Assembly (NCBI GenBank): GCA_009692685.1
Contig: SHYS01000007.1
Coordinates: forward strand, 34,733-98,732
Reading direction: 5' to 3'
Origin: Dehalococcoidia bacterium
GTDB taxonomy: Bacteria; Chloroflexota; Dehalococcoidia; UBA2979
DNA: 64,000 nucleotides
Positions 52,886-61,907 of this stretch are shown here, in pieces (position 1 is the stretch's first letter; the number at the start of each line of letters is the position of its first letter). The notes beneath the pieces are model-generated. The model was given only the letters and a program-made list of their open reading frames with translations. It did not search any database and was not told the DNA's origin. The translations under genes and the position numbers were made by a program.

Positions 52886-53971
52886 CTAGTTGCCGCGCGC
52901 GCGCGCCAGCGAGCCTTCGAGGGCTTTCAGCCCCGCAACAATGTGTTCGTCCGTGCAGTAGCCAAGGTGGCCGAACCGCACGATCTTGCCGGATAGCTCG
53001 CCCTGGCCGCCCGCGAAGACCGTGTCGAACTCCTCGCGCGCGATGCGCAGCCAGTCGCCCGCTTTGACGCCCTCGGGGACGCGGATGGCAGTCACGGTGT
53101 TCGACTCGACGCCTTCGGCGGCGAACAGCTCCAAGCCCATCGCCCTCGCGCCGTCGCGTGTCATGCGCCCGTGGCGGGCGTGGCGGGTGTAGATGTTGTG
53201 GATACCCTCGGCGAACATCAGGTCGAGGGCTTTGTCCATCTGGAAGAAGATCGAGACCGCCGGCGTCCACGGCGTCTCGCCACTCGCCAGGCTCTTCTTC
53301 GCGCGTCCAAGGTCGAAGTAGAAACGCGGCGTCATGCAGCGCTCGACGGCTGCCCATGCGCGCTCATTCACCGAGACGAACGCGAGCCCGGGCGCGACCA
53401 TCCAGCCCTTCTGCGAGCCGGAGATCACCACGTCGAGGTTCCAATTGTCGACCTCCACGGGGATCGAGGAGAGCGACGAGATCGCGTCGACGATCAGCAG
53501 GCGGTCGCGGCCTCGAACGGCCTTGCCGATCTCGTTGAGCGCCACGTTCGTCGTGCCCGTCGAGGTCTCGTTGTGGGTGATCAGGACGGTCCGGATGTCC
53601 GGATCCTTCGCCAGCGCCTCGTCGATGCGGGTCGGATCGGCGGCCGTGCCGTTCTCGAAAGCGAGCTGCTGCACGTTCGCACCGTACGTGTTCGCCAGCG
53701 TCACGAAGCGCTGCCCGAACTCGCCGATGGTTACCGCGAGGACCTTATCGCCGGGGCTAATGAAGTTGACGACCGCCGACTCCATGCCACCCGTGCCCGA
53801 GGTGGTCAGCGTCAGCAGATCGCCGCTGGTCTGAAAGACCTGCTGCACGCGATCCGTGATGCGCTTGAGCATCGCGGCGAACTCGGGCCCGCGATGGTTG
53901 ATCATTTCGGCGGCACCGGCCTGAGCCACCTCGTCAGGAACCGGGGTGGGGCCGGGAATGCGCAAGTTCAC
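52886..53971 (-). CDS. PLP-dependent aminotransferase, alanine-glyoxylate/serine-pyruvate type
   Basis: A 361-residue fold-type I aminotransferase. It starts with LRIPGPTPVPDEVAQAGAAE and has HRGPEFAAML, TTSGTGGMESAVVN (PLP phosphate region), HNETSTGTTN, and the lysine motif ISGSQKGWMVAPGLAF. It resembles AGXT and the small-subunit aminotransferases. Being directly upstream of serA in one unit, it may act as phosphoserine aminotransferase (as some AGT-type enzymes do), but serine-glyoxylate chemistry is equally possible. The GTG start has GGAG six bases upstream. Confidence 0.9.
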   Translation of the reverse strand: MNLRIPGPTPVPDEVAQAGAAEMINHRGPEFAAMLKRITDRVQQVFQTSGDLLTLTTSGTGGMESAVVNFISPGDKVLAVTIGEFGQRFVTLANTYGANVQQLAFENGTAADPTRIDEALAKDPDIRTVLITHNETSTGTTNVALNEIGKAVRGRDRLLIVDAISSLSSIPVEVDNWNLDVVISGSQKGWMVAPGLAFVSVNERAWAAVERCMTPRFYFDLGRAKKSLASGETPWTPAVSIFFQMDKALDLMFAEGIHNIYTRHARHGRMTRDGARAMGLELFAAEGVESNTVTAIRVPEGVKAGDWLRIAREEFDTVFAGGQGELSGKIVRFGHLGYCTDEHIVAGLKALEGSLARARGN

Positions 53972-54089
53972 GAGGGCTCCTCGAAGGCTGATATGCGGCC
54001 GCGCGGGAATGTTGAATCTGGAGTGAGCGTACGTCCGGCGCCTCGTTCCGGTCAACGAAACCACCGTTAAGACCTCGTCGCCCCGGTGC

Positions 54090-54446
54090 TTACCGCAGCC
54101 AGTGCTCCCGCCCTTCGAGGTCGGGAGTGGCCTCACGGAGTGCGAGCAACGCGGTGAACAGGCGGGCGGGAGCCCTAGGGTCGCGTTCAGAGAACGACTG
54201 CTCGCTCACCAGCACGAGTCCCGGATGGCTTAGCCCGTCTTCGATCATCCGGCGGGCGAGTATTCGATAGCCACCGAGGTCCCTCGTGACCACGGCACGA
54301 CCATCCCTGCGCGCTCGTGCGAACACGTCGCGGTCCCGGAGGCTCGGTGATGTCCGCTCGTCGAGGACGGCGACGACATCGTGACCGCGTTCGCGTAAAC
54401 GCGCGGCCAGTGATCACGCGAACATCTCATCCAGAAGGAGCTTCAC
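54090..54446 (-). pseudogene. DUF5615-type PIN-like toxin with an in-frame TGA at codon 11
   Basis: The frame begins VKLLLDEMFA at a GTG overlapping the antitoxin stop (GTGA). TGA at 54416-54414 interrupts it. It then continues SLAARLRERGHDVVAVLDER and onward to RDVFARARRDGRAVVTRDLG. This is the DUF5615 order (LLLDExxSPxLAxxLRERGHDV ... VVTxD), a PIN-like nuclease fold. The remaining part could initiate at the GTG at 54326 but would lack the first catalytic acidic residue. So the toxin is probably inactive unless the stop is bypassed. Confidence 0.75.
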
Positions 54447-54865
54447 GCGCTGAGCGACTGCTCACGCACCCACTCCGCGTACGCCTGGTCCCCCTCCGTA
54501 TTGTTGCGGTCGATCCACGCGTCGATTTCGTCCGTGTAATCAAGGTAGTAACGCAGCGCGATCGCCACTTGCTCCCGTGGGAGTTCGGTCCGCGCCGCAG
54601 CGCGCGCCTCGAGATTCGTCGTTTGCAGCCCCATCGCTCGGAGGATGGCGGCGATCCACAAGATCTGCGGCCCGCCCGCGATTGCCGGCCACCTCCCGAT
54701 CGCACCCTCGCGGAATACGATTCCCAGGTGCTCACGCATTCGCAGGCCTTCCTCGATCAGCGTGCGAGCCAGCTGCGACCGCGCCTGCCCAGACCGCTTC
54801 GCCTCGCGGTCCAAGTGCTCGAGGGCGGCTTCATCGAGGCGCATGGTCGGGTGGCGGCTGGTCAT
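54443..54865 (-). CDS. Antitoxin-like protein (ribbon-helix-helix plus DUF433-like domain)
   Basis: A 140-residue protein partnered with the DUF5615 toxin. The N-terminus (MRLDEAALEHLDREAKRSGQ, ARSQLARTLIEEGLRMRE) is ribbon-helix-helix-like. The rest (GIVFREGAIGRWPAIAGGPQ, RAMGLQTTNLEARAAARTEL, ALRYYLDYTDEIDAWIDRNN) resembles the DUF433 antitoxin fold, the usual DUF5615 partner. GGGGAGG lies 5 bases upstream of the ATG. Repeated TGTGT(T/C)AC-type motifs at 54884-54925 may be its operator. Confidence 0.82.
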   Translation of the reverse strand: MTSRHPTMRLDEAALEHLDREAKRSGQARSQLARTLIEEGLRMREHLGIVFREGAIGRWPAIAGGPQILWIAAILRAMGLQTTNLEARAAARTELPREQVAIALRYYLDYTDEIDAWIDRNNTEGDQAYAEWVREQSLSA

Positions 54866-54883
54866 CGAAGCCTCCCCGTGCGT

Positions 54884-54925
54884 TTGTGTCATGTTGTGTT
54901 ACATCGTGTCACACGGTATTACAGC
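54884..54925. promoter_or_regulatory. Repeated motifs upstream of the antitoxin
   Basis: Variants of TGTGTTACA recur: TGTGTCATGT, TGTGTTACAT, TGTGTCACAC and TATTACAG. These direct and inverted repeats lie 20-60 bases upstream of the antitoxin start. They may form the operator used for autoregulation. Identified by eye. Confidence 0.4.
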
Positions 54926-55031
54926 GGCGACGCTGAACCGGGCGCCCGCCCTCAGGGAAACCCCTCGCCCGGCCGCCATCCCCACAACAGTACAATCGGG
55001 GCACGCTTTCTGAGCTCCGAGGAGCCTCGCC

Positions 55032-56432
55032 ACGACCTCGACGAATGGCAGTAACGGCAACCTCTTCCGACGACTCCCCTCGATCGAGCGGCTGCTCGGC
55101 GACGCCCGGCTCACCGCGCTCGCTTCGTGGCACGGTCGTGAGGCGGTCACCGAGGTAGCGCGCGCCGTCCTCGATGACTATCGCGACGCGCTGCGGCGCG
55201 ATGGCACGCTCCCCGACACCGACCCCGTGGCCGCGGTGCTCAATCGTGCGACCGCCCTCGACCCCAGCCTGTGTCCCGTCATCAACGCCACCGGCGTTGT
55301 GCTGCATACGAACCTCGGACGCGCGCCGCTCTCCGATGCCGCCATCGAGGCGATGCGCGCGGTCTCGCGGGGCTACTCGAACCTAGAGTTCGACCTCGAC
55401 AGCGGCGAACGCGGTTCACGGTTCGCTCACCTCGAGGGCTTGCTCCAGCGCCTGACGGGCGCCGAGGCGGGGATCGCCGTCAATAACAACGCCTCTGCGC
55501 TGCTCCTCGCCCTCTCGGCCCTCGCGCGTGGCCGCGAGGTCGTCATCTCGCGCGGCCAGCTCGTCGAGATCGGCGGCGGGTTCCGCATCCCCGATGTGCT
55601 TCGTCAGTCCGGGGCCGCACTAGTCGAAGTCGGCACAACCAACCGCACCTACCTCCGCGATTACGCCGAGGTGGTGACCGATCAGACGGCGGCGTTGCTG
55701 CGCGTTCACACATCGAACTTCCGCGTCGTGGGGTTCACCGAAGAGGCACGACTGCAGGACCTCGGCGTCCTCGCGCGCGAGCGCGGCCTGCTGCTCCTGG
55801 ACGACGTGGGGTCCGGGGCGCTCCTGGACCCGAGGCCGTACGGCTTGGGCGGCGAACCGCTTGTCCAGGACTCGGTCGCGGCGGGCGCTGATGTAGTCCT
55901 GTTCTCCGGTGACAAGCTCCTCGGTGGGCCGCAGGCGGGGATCGCTGTCGGCAAGCGCGACGCTATCGAGGCGATGCGCCGCCATCCCCTCGCCCGCGCC
56001 GTCCGCCTCGACAAAGCCTCGATCGCGGCGCTGGCCGCGACGCTCCAGCACTACGCGCGTGGCGAGGCAACCACCGCGATCCCGGTCTGGCGCATGATCG
56101 CCGCGGACGTCTCGACACTCCGCCGGCGGGCCCGTCGCTGGGCACGCGCTGCCGGCGCGGGCGGGCTCACCGGCGTCGACGTGGTGAGTGTTCGTTCGAT
56201 GATTGGCGGTGGCTCGCTTCCCGCAGAGGGCCTCGACTCCTGGGCGTGCGCGCTCCCGGCCGAAGGCGGCGCGGCTCAAGCTCTGGCGGCCCGCCTCAGG
56301 CGCAGCTCCCCCCCGATCGTTGCCCGCATCGATGACGCTCGTGTTTTGCTCGATCCTCGCACGGTGGACCCGAGAGATGACAGGACCTTGTCGGACGTTC
56401 TGCGGGAGATCGGGGCAGATTCGGCCCGTTAA
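55032..56432 (+). CDS. selA: L-seryl-tRNA(Sec) selenium transferase
   Basis: Converts seryl-tRNA(Sec) to selenocysteinyl-tRNA(Sec) using selenophosphate. The reading frame gives 466 residues if started at ACG 55032, equal to the usual SelA length. The conserved N-terminal helix NLFRRLPSIERLLGDARLTA is upstream of the first ATG/GTG-type codon (GTG, 55227). AGGAG at 55020-55024 is 7 bases before ACG, and a stop TGA lies just upstream at 55011. Other signatures: VINATGVVLHTNLGRAPLSD, VNNNASALLL, TNRTYLRDY, LLDDVGSGAL and the PLP lysine in LFSGDKLLGGPQAG. A possible -10 TACAAT is at 54991. Confidence 0.93.
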   Translation, partial: TTSTNGSNGNLFRRLPSIERLLGDARLTALASWHGREAVTEVARAVLDDYRDALRRDGTLPDTDPVAAVLNRATALDPSLCPVINATGVVLHTNLGRAPLSDAAIEAMRAVSRGYSNLEFDLDSGERGSRFAHLEGLLQRLTGAEAGIAVNNNASALLLALSALARGREVVISRGQLVEIGGGFRIPDVLRQSGAALVEVGTTNRTYLRDYAEVVTDQTAALLRVHTSNFRVVGFTEEARLQDLGVLARERGLLLLDDVGSGALLDPRPYGLGGEPLVQDSVAAGADVVLFSGDKLLGGPQAGIAVGKRDAIEAMRRHPLARAVRLDKASIAALAATLQHYARGEATTAIPVWRMIAADVSTLRRRARRWARAAGAGGLTGVDVVSVRSMIGGGSLPAEGLDSWACALPAEGGAAQALAARLRRSSPPIVARIDDARVLLDPRTVDPRDDRTLSDVLREIGADSAR

Positions 56433-56640
56433 CTGCCTCGGCGCCTCCTCCACCCGCATCGTGTGCCTCTTTCTGTCGCGCTCCTTACAGAGCGGACGAT
56501 TCCTTACCGATCCGGCTCCATACAGACCCGGCCACATACAGACCCGCTCTCCTGTGTCGATGATCGAGAGGAGATCCGCTGCAGGGTTCCCCACCAGGAA
56601 GCAGTGCTGAGTGCGCCTTCGTCCTCCTCCACGACTCCGA

Positions 56641-58291
56641 ATGGGCCTGGTCTCGACGCAGATTGTTACCGTCGGCGCCTCTGGCCTCATCCTAGGCTCG
56701 GTCGCGTTCGTCGCTTTAACCGCGGTCAGCAATCGCATGCGAGATGTGGCCACTGAGAGCGAAGTGGCGCTACTGGCATCGACCATCGACCGGTCGACCG
56801 CCTACGTTAAGTTGCTGATCGAGTCCGCGTGGCTCACCGACGGCTCCGCTACGCTCACGTCCGCGAGCACGCTCCTGATCCGGGATCAGATCGCCCTGCA
56901 GCACGGCAGCGCCGTTCGCCTCGTGGAGCTGAGCCCGGGTGACGTCGAGATGCGGCAATTCCAGGCACTGACAGAGTCCAAGGAAGAGGCGTTCCGACAC
57001 TACGTGCAGAGCGGCAATCCAGACGACTTCGCGGCGGTCAACCGCATCCACATTCAGATCGGCTCACTCGCGGAGCGGGTCGCGGCGCGGTCGGCTGGCG
57101 AGCTACGCAACGAAGCAGCTCAGTCAGATCAGATTGCAGAACTGGCTCGACTCGCCGTCGTCGGGGCGGCGGCCGTCGTCGTCGGCGTCTTGACCATCAC
57201 GACCACGCTGATCTCGCGTCGACTCCGCAGCATGCTCGACCGCTCAGAGGCTGCGCACGAGTCGCTCGAGCAGACTGCCGCCTCGATCGAGCGCCGCAAC
57301 GTGCAATTTCGCAGGCTTTACGAGGTTGCTGACGGCAGCGGTGACGACCTCGATATCACCTCCATCGCCGTCGCCGCGGTCCAGGCCGGCAGACGCCTCT
57401 CTGGGGCCAACCTGGCAGTCCTCTGGCTCATGCAGCGCGACGGCCAGCTCGAGCTTGGATTCCGACAACCCTGAGGGCGGCCTGCGCCCGCCGGCAGACC
57501 TCGCGCTCGCAGCGCCTGTCATCGGCCGCTGGCTCAGTCTCATCCTCGGCGACGGTCTCGAGGCAGACCTCCTCGACACCAGCATCCCCGAGGCGACCTC
57601 GGGGATGCTGGTGTCGCTCGTGGCAAGCGCCGGTGTAGTCGTGGTGCTGGGCTGCTGGTCCGCGGCAGGTCACGCGTACGACAACGACGACCGCCGCATA
57701 CTCGAAATTCTCGCTGGCCACGTCGCCCCCGCCATCGGCACGGCGAACCGGTTCCGCGCCACCGAGGAGCAGGCAGACACCGACCCGCTCACTGGCCTCC
57801 CCAACCGCCGTCAGCTCGCGGATGACATTCTCCGCGACTACGCGCCTGCACCACAAACCGGGCGCCCGCTCTTCGTCGCCATGCTGGACATCGATCACTT
57901 CAAGTGGTTCAACGACCACCACGGACCCAGCGTGGGGGGCGCGGCGCTCCGCATCGTCACGACCACAATGCAGGCCTCGCTCAGGTCGAGCGATAACGTC
58001 TATCGATTCGGTGGCGAGGAATTCCTCATCGTCCTCAAGTCAACATCCATCCAACAGGCGACCGATGTCATCGAACGCCTTCGCGCGAACGTGAAGAGCG
58101 TGACGCACTCCAGCACCGAGATCCCCGGCGGCATCACCGTCTCGGTCGGACTGGTCGTCGGCCCGGACCACGGCGACGAATTCCCCTTGCTCGTCGACAG
58201 CGCTGATCAGGCCCTGTATGTCGCGAAAAACGAGGGTCGCGACCGCCTGGCCGTGTGGAGCCCGGTCGACCGCGGGGCGCTTGCCGCCTGA
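56641..58291 (+). pseudogene. Membrane-bound GGDEF (diguanylate cyclase) protein with a frameshift
   Basis: The first frame has a helix (IVTVGASGLILGSVAFVAL), a periplasmic four-helix-like sensor, a second helix (AVVGAAAVVVGVLTITTTLI) and a GAF start (GRRLSGANLAVLWLMQRDGQ). It ends at a stop at 57472. Removing one C from CCC just before it would continue into QPEGGLRPPADLALAAPVIG, the rest of the GAF and a GGDEF domain. The active-site motif is RFGGEEF with a preceding RSSD I-site. DxDHFK is present (DIDHFKWFND), but HGxxxGD is HGPSVGGAALR, so one of the usual residues is changed. If read as given, neither half is functional. GTG at 56611 is an alternative start. Confidence 0.8.
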
Positions 58292-58353
58292 TTCGCCGCA
58301 CGGCGCCCGCTCGATGAGCGCACGGTGCGCCCGGCATGCGATCATGGCTGTCC

Positions 58354-60783
58354 ATGGACGACAAGACACTGGCATCCCTCGAGTTCCCGGCGGTCATCGA
58401 CCGTCTGGCGCGCCTCACCTCGTTCTCGGCAGGACGCGAGCGTGCGTCCGCCCTGCGCCCCGCGACAGACCGCGAATCGGTAGTTGAGGCGCAGCGCGAA
58501 ACTGCCGAGGCGCTGCGGCTGCTCCACGTCGGCGTACAGGTGACTCTCGGCGGCGCGCACGACGTCCGCGAGGCGGCCCTCGGCGCCTCACGCGGCCACG
58601 TGCTGGCGGCCTCAGAACTCCTCGAGGTGGCCTCGACCGTTCGAGCGGGGCAGCGTGTTCGCCGCGCCTTTCTGGCCGCCACCGACCACGCGCCGCTCTT
58701 GGCCGCCGTCGCCGATGGCATCCCCGATCTGGGCCCGGTGCGCGTCGTCATCGATGACTCCCTCGACGAGCGCGGCGAGGTGCTCAATTCCGCGAGCCCC
58801 GAACTGGCGAACATCCGCCGCGAACTGGCCACGGCCCACTCCCGCCTGCAACAGCGCATGCAGGCGCTCCTCGGGTCCCCTGAGATCCGCACGGCCCTCC
58901 AGGATGCGATCGTTACGGTCCGGGATGGCCGCTACGTCCTCCCGGTCCGCACCGAGGCACGTGGCGCTGTCCGCGGCGTGGTCCACGACACCTCCAGCTC
59001 CGGCGCGACGGTCTTCGTCGAGCCGATGGTCGTCGTCGACCTCGGCAACCGCTGGCGCGAACTACAGGCCCAGGAGCGACACGAGATCGAGCGCATCCTC
59101 CGCGAGCTCTCGGGTGCCGTCGGTGCCGTCGCCGATGAACTCGCCGAGGCGGTGCGCCGGCTGGCCCACCTCGATCTTGCGCTGGCAAAGGGGCGGCTCG
59201 GCCTCCAGCTCAATGCGGGTGTGCCCGGCGACGCGGGGCCTGCGCAGTCATGGCTCGTCGACGCGCCCTCGCTGCTGCGGCTGGCAAACGCGCGACATCC
59301 GCTGCTCCACGGCGATGTCGTCGCCAACACCATCGAGGTCGGCGGTGCTTATCGAGCGCTCCTGATCACCGGCCCCAACACGGGCGGCAAGACCGTCGCC
59401 CTCAAGACCGCTGGCCTGCTCTGCGCGATGGCGCTCGCCGGCCTGCCCCTCCCTGCGGAGGCTGGCACGCAGGTGCCGGTCTACGAGCAGGTCTTCGCCG
59501 ACATCGGCGACGAACAATCCATCGAACAGTCGCTCTCGACCTTCTCCGGCCACATGATGGCGATCATCGACGTGATCGAACGTGCCGATGCTCGCTCGCT
59601 CGTCCTCCTCGATGAGCTGGGCGCCGGCACGGACCCCACCGAGGGCGCCGCGCTGGCCATCGCCATCGTCGACCGCCTCCTCCATGCTGGGGCCTCGCTG
59701 ATCGCCACCACGCACCACAGCGAGCTCAAGGTGTACGCCCACCAGACCGAGGGCGTCATGAACGCCTCCGTGGAGTTCGACGTGGAGACGCTGTCCCCAA
59801 CCTACGAGTTGCGCATCGGGCTCGCCGGACAGTCGAACGCCCTCGCCATTGCCGCCAGACTCGGCATGCCAAGCGACGTGATCGAGGCGGCGCGCGAGGG
59901 CGTTGCGGGCGAGCAGCGGGACATCGAGTCCTTCCTCGGCGAGCTTCGCACCCAGCTGCGGGCCGCCGAGGACGACGCCAGCACCGCCCGCGCTGACCGC
60001 GCGGCCGCAGAGGCGGCGCGTGCCGCCCTCGAGCGCACGCTGGCGGGGCTGGTTGCCGACAGCACCCAGATGCGCGAGGAGGCGCACGAACGCGTGCGCG
60101 CTGAAGTACAGGAGGCCGAGCGCCTCCTGCGCCGTATGCGCCGTCGAGTCGAAGCTGCCCGCCTCCAGCAGGCCGCCGCTGACCTCGAGCGCGCGCAGCG
60201 TGCCGCTGCCGCCCTCGCTCCCCCGCCCCCGCCGGCCGAAGTGTCCCCAACCGACGAGGGCGCCGGCGCCGCAGTCTCGCCCCCGCCCGTGAGGCCGCGG
60301 CGCTCCTCGAGGACCGAGCTTGCCTCGATCGTGCCCGGGCAGACGGTCTGGCTGCGCGGCATTCCCTCACCCGGTGAGGCGCTCACCGCCCCCGACGAGG
60401 AGGGCGAGCTGACGGTGCAGCTGGGGCCGCTGCACACGCGCGTCCGCCTCCAGCAGATCGAACGCATCGAGGGCGGTTCGCCCTCGATGGCGGCCTTCGC
60501 GGTGCGTACGATGATGGCGCCGCCAGACCCGATCGGCCTCGAGATCGAGGTGCGTGGCCAGCGCCTCGATGACGCGCTTCCCGAGGTCGAGCGCTACATC
60601 GACCAGGCGAGCCGCGCGGGCCTCGGGCGTGTTCGCGTCATCCACGGTCGAGGCACAGGCACCCTGCGGCGTGCCGTGCGCGACATGCTGGAGCACCATC
60701 CGCTGGTCACTCGCTTCGAGCCAGCCGACCGCCGCGAGGGTGGTGAGGGCGTCACCATCGTCTTTCTCGCGGGCGAGGCGTAG
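58354..60783 (+). CDS. mutS2: Endonuclease MutS2
   Basis: A MutS-family ATPase with C-terminal Smr nuclease, 809 residues. The ABC-type ATPase carries Walker A ITGPNTGGKTVALKTAG, Walker B VLLDELGAGTDPTEGAAL and IATTHHSELKVYAHQTEGV. A charged coiled coil (about 520-625) is followed by a proline-rich linker and a KOW-like segment. The Smr domain at the end reads EVRGQRLDDALPEVERYIDQ and VRVIHGRGTGTLRRAVRDML (HGxGxG). Known roles are suppression of recombination and splitting of collided ribosomes. An upstream in-frame ATG (58336) would add six residues. Confidence 0.95.
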   Translation: MDDKTLASLEFPAVIDRLARLTSFSAGRERASALRPATDRESVVEAQRETAEALRLLHVGVQVTLGGAHDVREAALGASRGHVLAASELLEVASTVRAGQRVRRAFLAATDHAPLLAAVADGIPDLGPVRVVIDDSLDERGEVLNSASPELANIRRELATAHSRLQQRMQALLGSPEIRTALQDAIVTVRDGRYVLPVRTEARGAVRGVVHDTSSSGATVFVEPMVVVDLGNRWRELQAQERHEIERILRELSGAVGAVADELAEAVRRLAHLDLALAKGRLGLQLNAGVPGDAGPAQSWLVDAPSLLRLANARHPLLHGDVVANTIEVGGAYRALLITGPNTGGKTVALKTAGLLCAMALAGLPLPAEAGTQVPVYEQVFADIGDEQSIEQSLSTFSGHMMAIIDVIERADARSLVLLDELGAGTDPTEGAALAIAIVDRLLHAGASLIATTHHSELKVYAHQTEGVMNASVEFDVETLSPTYELRIGLAGQSNALAIAARLGMPSDVIEAAREGVAGEQRDIESFLGELRTQLRAAEDDASTARADRAAAEAARAALERTLAGLVADSTQMREEAHERVRAEVQEAERLLRRMRRRVEAARLQQAAADLERAQRAAAALAPPPPPAEVSPTDEGAGAAVSPPPVRPRRSSRTELASIVPGQTVWLRGIPSPGEALTAPDEEGELTVQLGPLHTRVRLQQIERIEGGSPSMAAFAVRTMMAPPDPIGLEIEVRGQRLDDALPEVERYIDQASRAGLGRVRVIHGRGTGTLRRAVRDMLEHHPLVTRFEPADRREGGEGVTIVFLAGEA

Positions 60784-60864
60784 GCCCGACCGGGACGCGC
60801 GTCGAAGCCTGCCTGCGCGTACGATCTCGACAGCTGACCTCATGGTGACGTGCGGGAGGAATCG

Positions 60865-61455
60865 ATGAAGCCGATCACGGATGCGCGTGAGCTGTTCCGA
60901 CATCAGCGCCAGGTGCGCGCCTTCTCGGAACGGCCCATCGATGACGAAACACTCCGCGAGGTCCTGCAGGCGGCGGTGCACGGGCCGTCCGGCTCGAACA
61001 CGATGCCATGGCGTTTCATCGTGGTGCGTGACCCGGAGGTGAAGGCCCGCCTCGATGTGGCCTACGAGGCGGCCTTCAGTGAGCAGTACGGCGGCAACCC
61101 GCCACCGCGAGGCGGCGACCGCCAGCCGCTGACAGCAGTGCCCGTGCTCATCATCCCCTGCGTCCGTACCCCTCGAGGTGGGCGGGCGGGGTTCCAGACG
61201 GGCGCCTCGGTGTACCCGTCGGTGCAGAACCTGCTGCTGGCAGCGCGCGCGCTGGGCCTCGGCAGTGGCATCACCACGCTGCACCGCATCAAGCTCGCCG
61301 AAGTACACGAGGTGCTCGGCATCCCCGAGGGCTGGGACAGCGCCGCCATCGTGCTCCTCGGCTGGCCCGACCGGAACTACGGCCCCAACAAGCGCCCACC
61401 CCTCGAGGACTTCATCACCTACGACCACTGGACCGACCCGCCGAAACGCAATTAG
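60865..61455 (+). CDS. Nitroreductase-family FMN protein
   Basis: A 196-residue flavin-dependent reductase. It has the family opening RQVRAFSERPIDDETLREVL, HGPSGSNTMPWRFIVVRD, the stretch PSVQNLLLAARALGLGSGIT and IPEGWDSAAIVLLGWPD. GGGAGG lies 5 bases before the ATG. The family reduces nitro compounds, quinones or similar substrates; the physiological one is unknown here. It is 81 bases after mutS2. Confidence 0.9.
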   Translation: MKPITDARELFRHQRQVRAFSERPIDDETLREVLQAAVHGPSGSNTMPWRFIVVRDPEVKARLDVAYEAAFSEQYGGNPPPRGGDRQPLTAVPVLIIPCVRTPRGGRAGFQTGASVYPSVQNLLLAARALGLGSGITTLHRIKLAEVHEVLGIPEGWDSAAIVLLGWPDRNYGPNKRPPLEDFITYDHWTDPPKRN

Positions 61456-61532
61456 CCCGCCGCCGGAAACTGGCGACTGATAGCCGAAGAGCTATTGCGG
61501 AGTAGTTAGCTAATAAGCTATAGTTTCTCGGA

Positions 61533-61907
61533 ATGTAGAAGGACATTGACGTCGTCTTCTACCGCGACGCGGAAGACCGCGAACCAGTGATGGATTACAT
61601 CACGAGGCTCAAGAGGCAGGGCGACCGTGCGGCTTGTGCCGCCTTCGAACGCGCGGTCGACCGCCTGATCGATGAGGGGATGGCGCTCGGTTTGCCGTAC
61701 GCCTGGATCATCGATAAGCGCGAGCGGCTCTTCGAACTGCGGATCCGAGCTCTTCGTGTCGCGTACAGCGCGGACGGCGACGGGCGGGCGGTCCTGCTGC
61801 ACGCCTGGCGGAAGCAGTCGCAGCGCCTCAATACGCGGGAGGCGTCGACGGCCCTCCGCGCGGCTGAGGAATGGAGGTGGCGTGGTGGCAGAGAACGAAA
61901 CCACTGA
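61533..61907 (+). pseudogene. HigB/RelE-like (Gp49-type) toxin with TAG as second codon
   Basis: After ATG (61533) the next codon is TAG, then KDIDVVFYRDAEDREPVMDY, ITRLKRQGDRAACAAFERAV, GLPYAWIIDKRERLFELRIR, VAYSADGDGRAVLLHAWRKQ and SQRLN. This is the order of RelE/HigB-type mRNA interferases of the phage Gp49-like family. Without the TAG it would be a normal-length, about 124-residue toxin. Starting at GTG 61587 loses the first beta strand. The reading frame overlaps the antitoxin gene by 23 bases. Confidence 0.75.

Noticed and set aside
8244..54416. In-frame TGA codons as selenocysteine positions
   Set aside because: selA is present, but the affected proteins are not known selenoproteins, no redox motif surrounds the TGA, and additional frameshifts occur in three of the four genes.
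56433..56610. tRNA-Sec gene after selA
   Set aside because: No long acceptor/extra arm or TCA anticodon cloverleaf could be drawn.
8244..61538. TGA reassigned to tryptophan genome-wide
   Set aside because: TGA ends many intact genes here, including those in ATGA/GTGA/TTGA overlaps (dapF, nuoH, nuoM, tatD), with no extension of homology past the stop.
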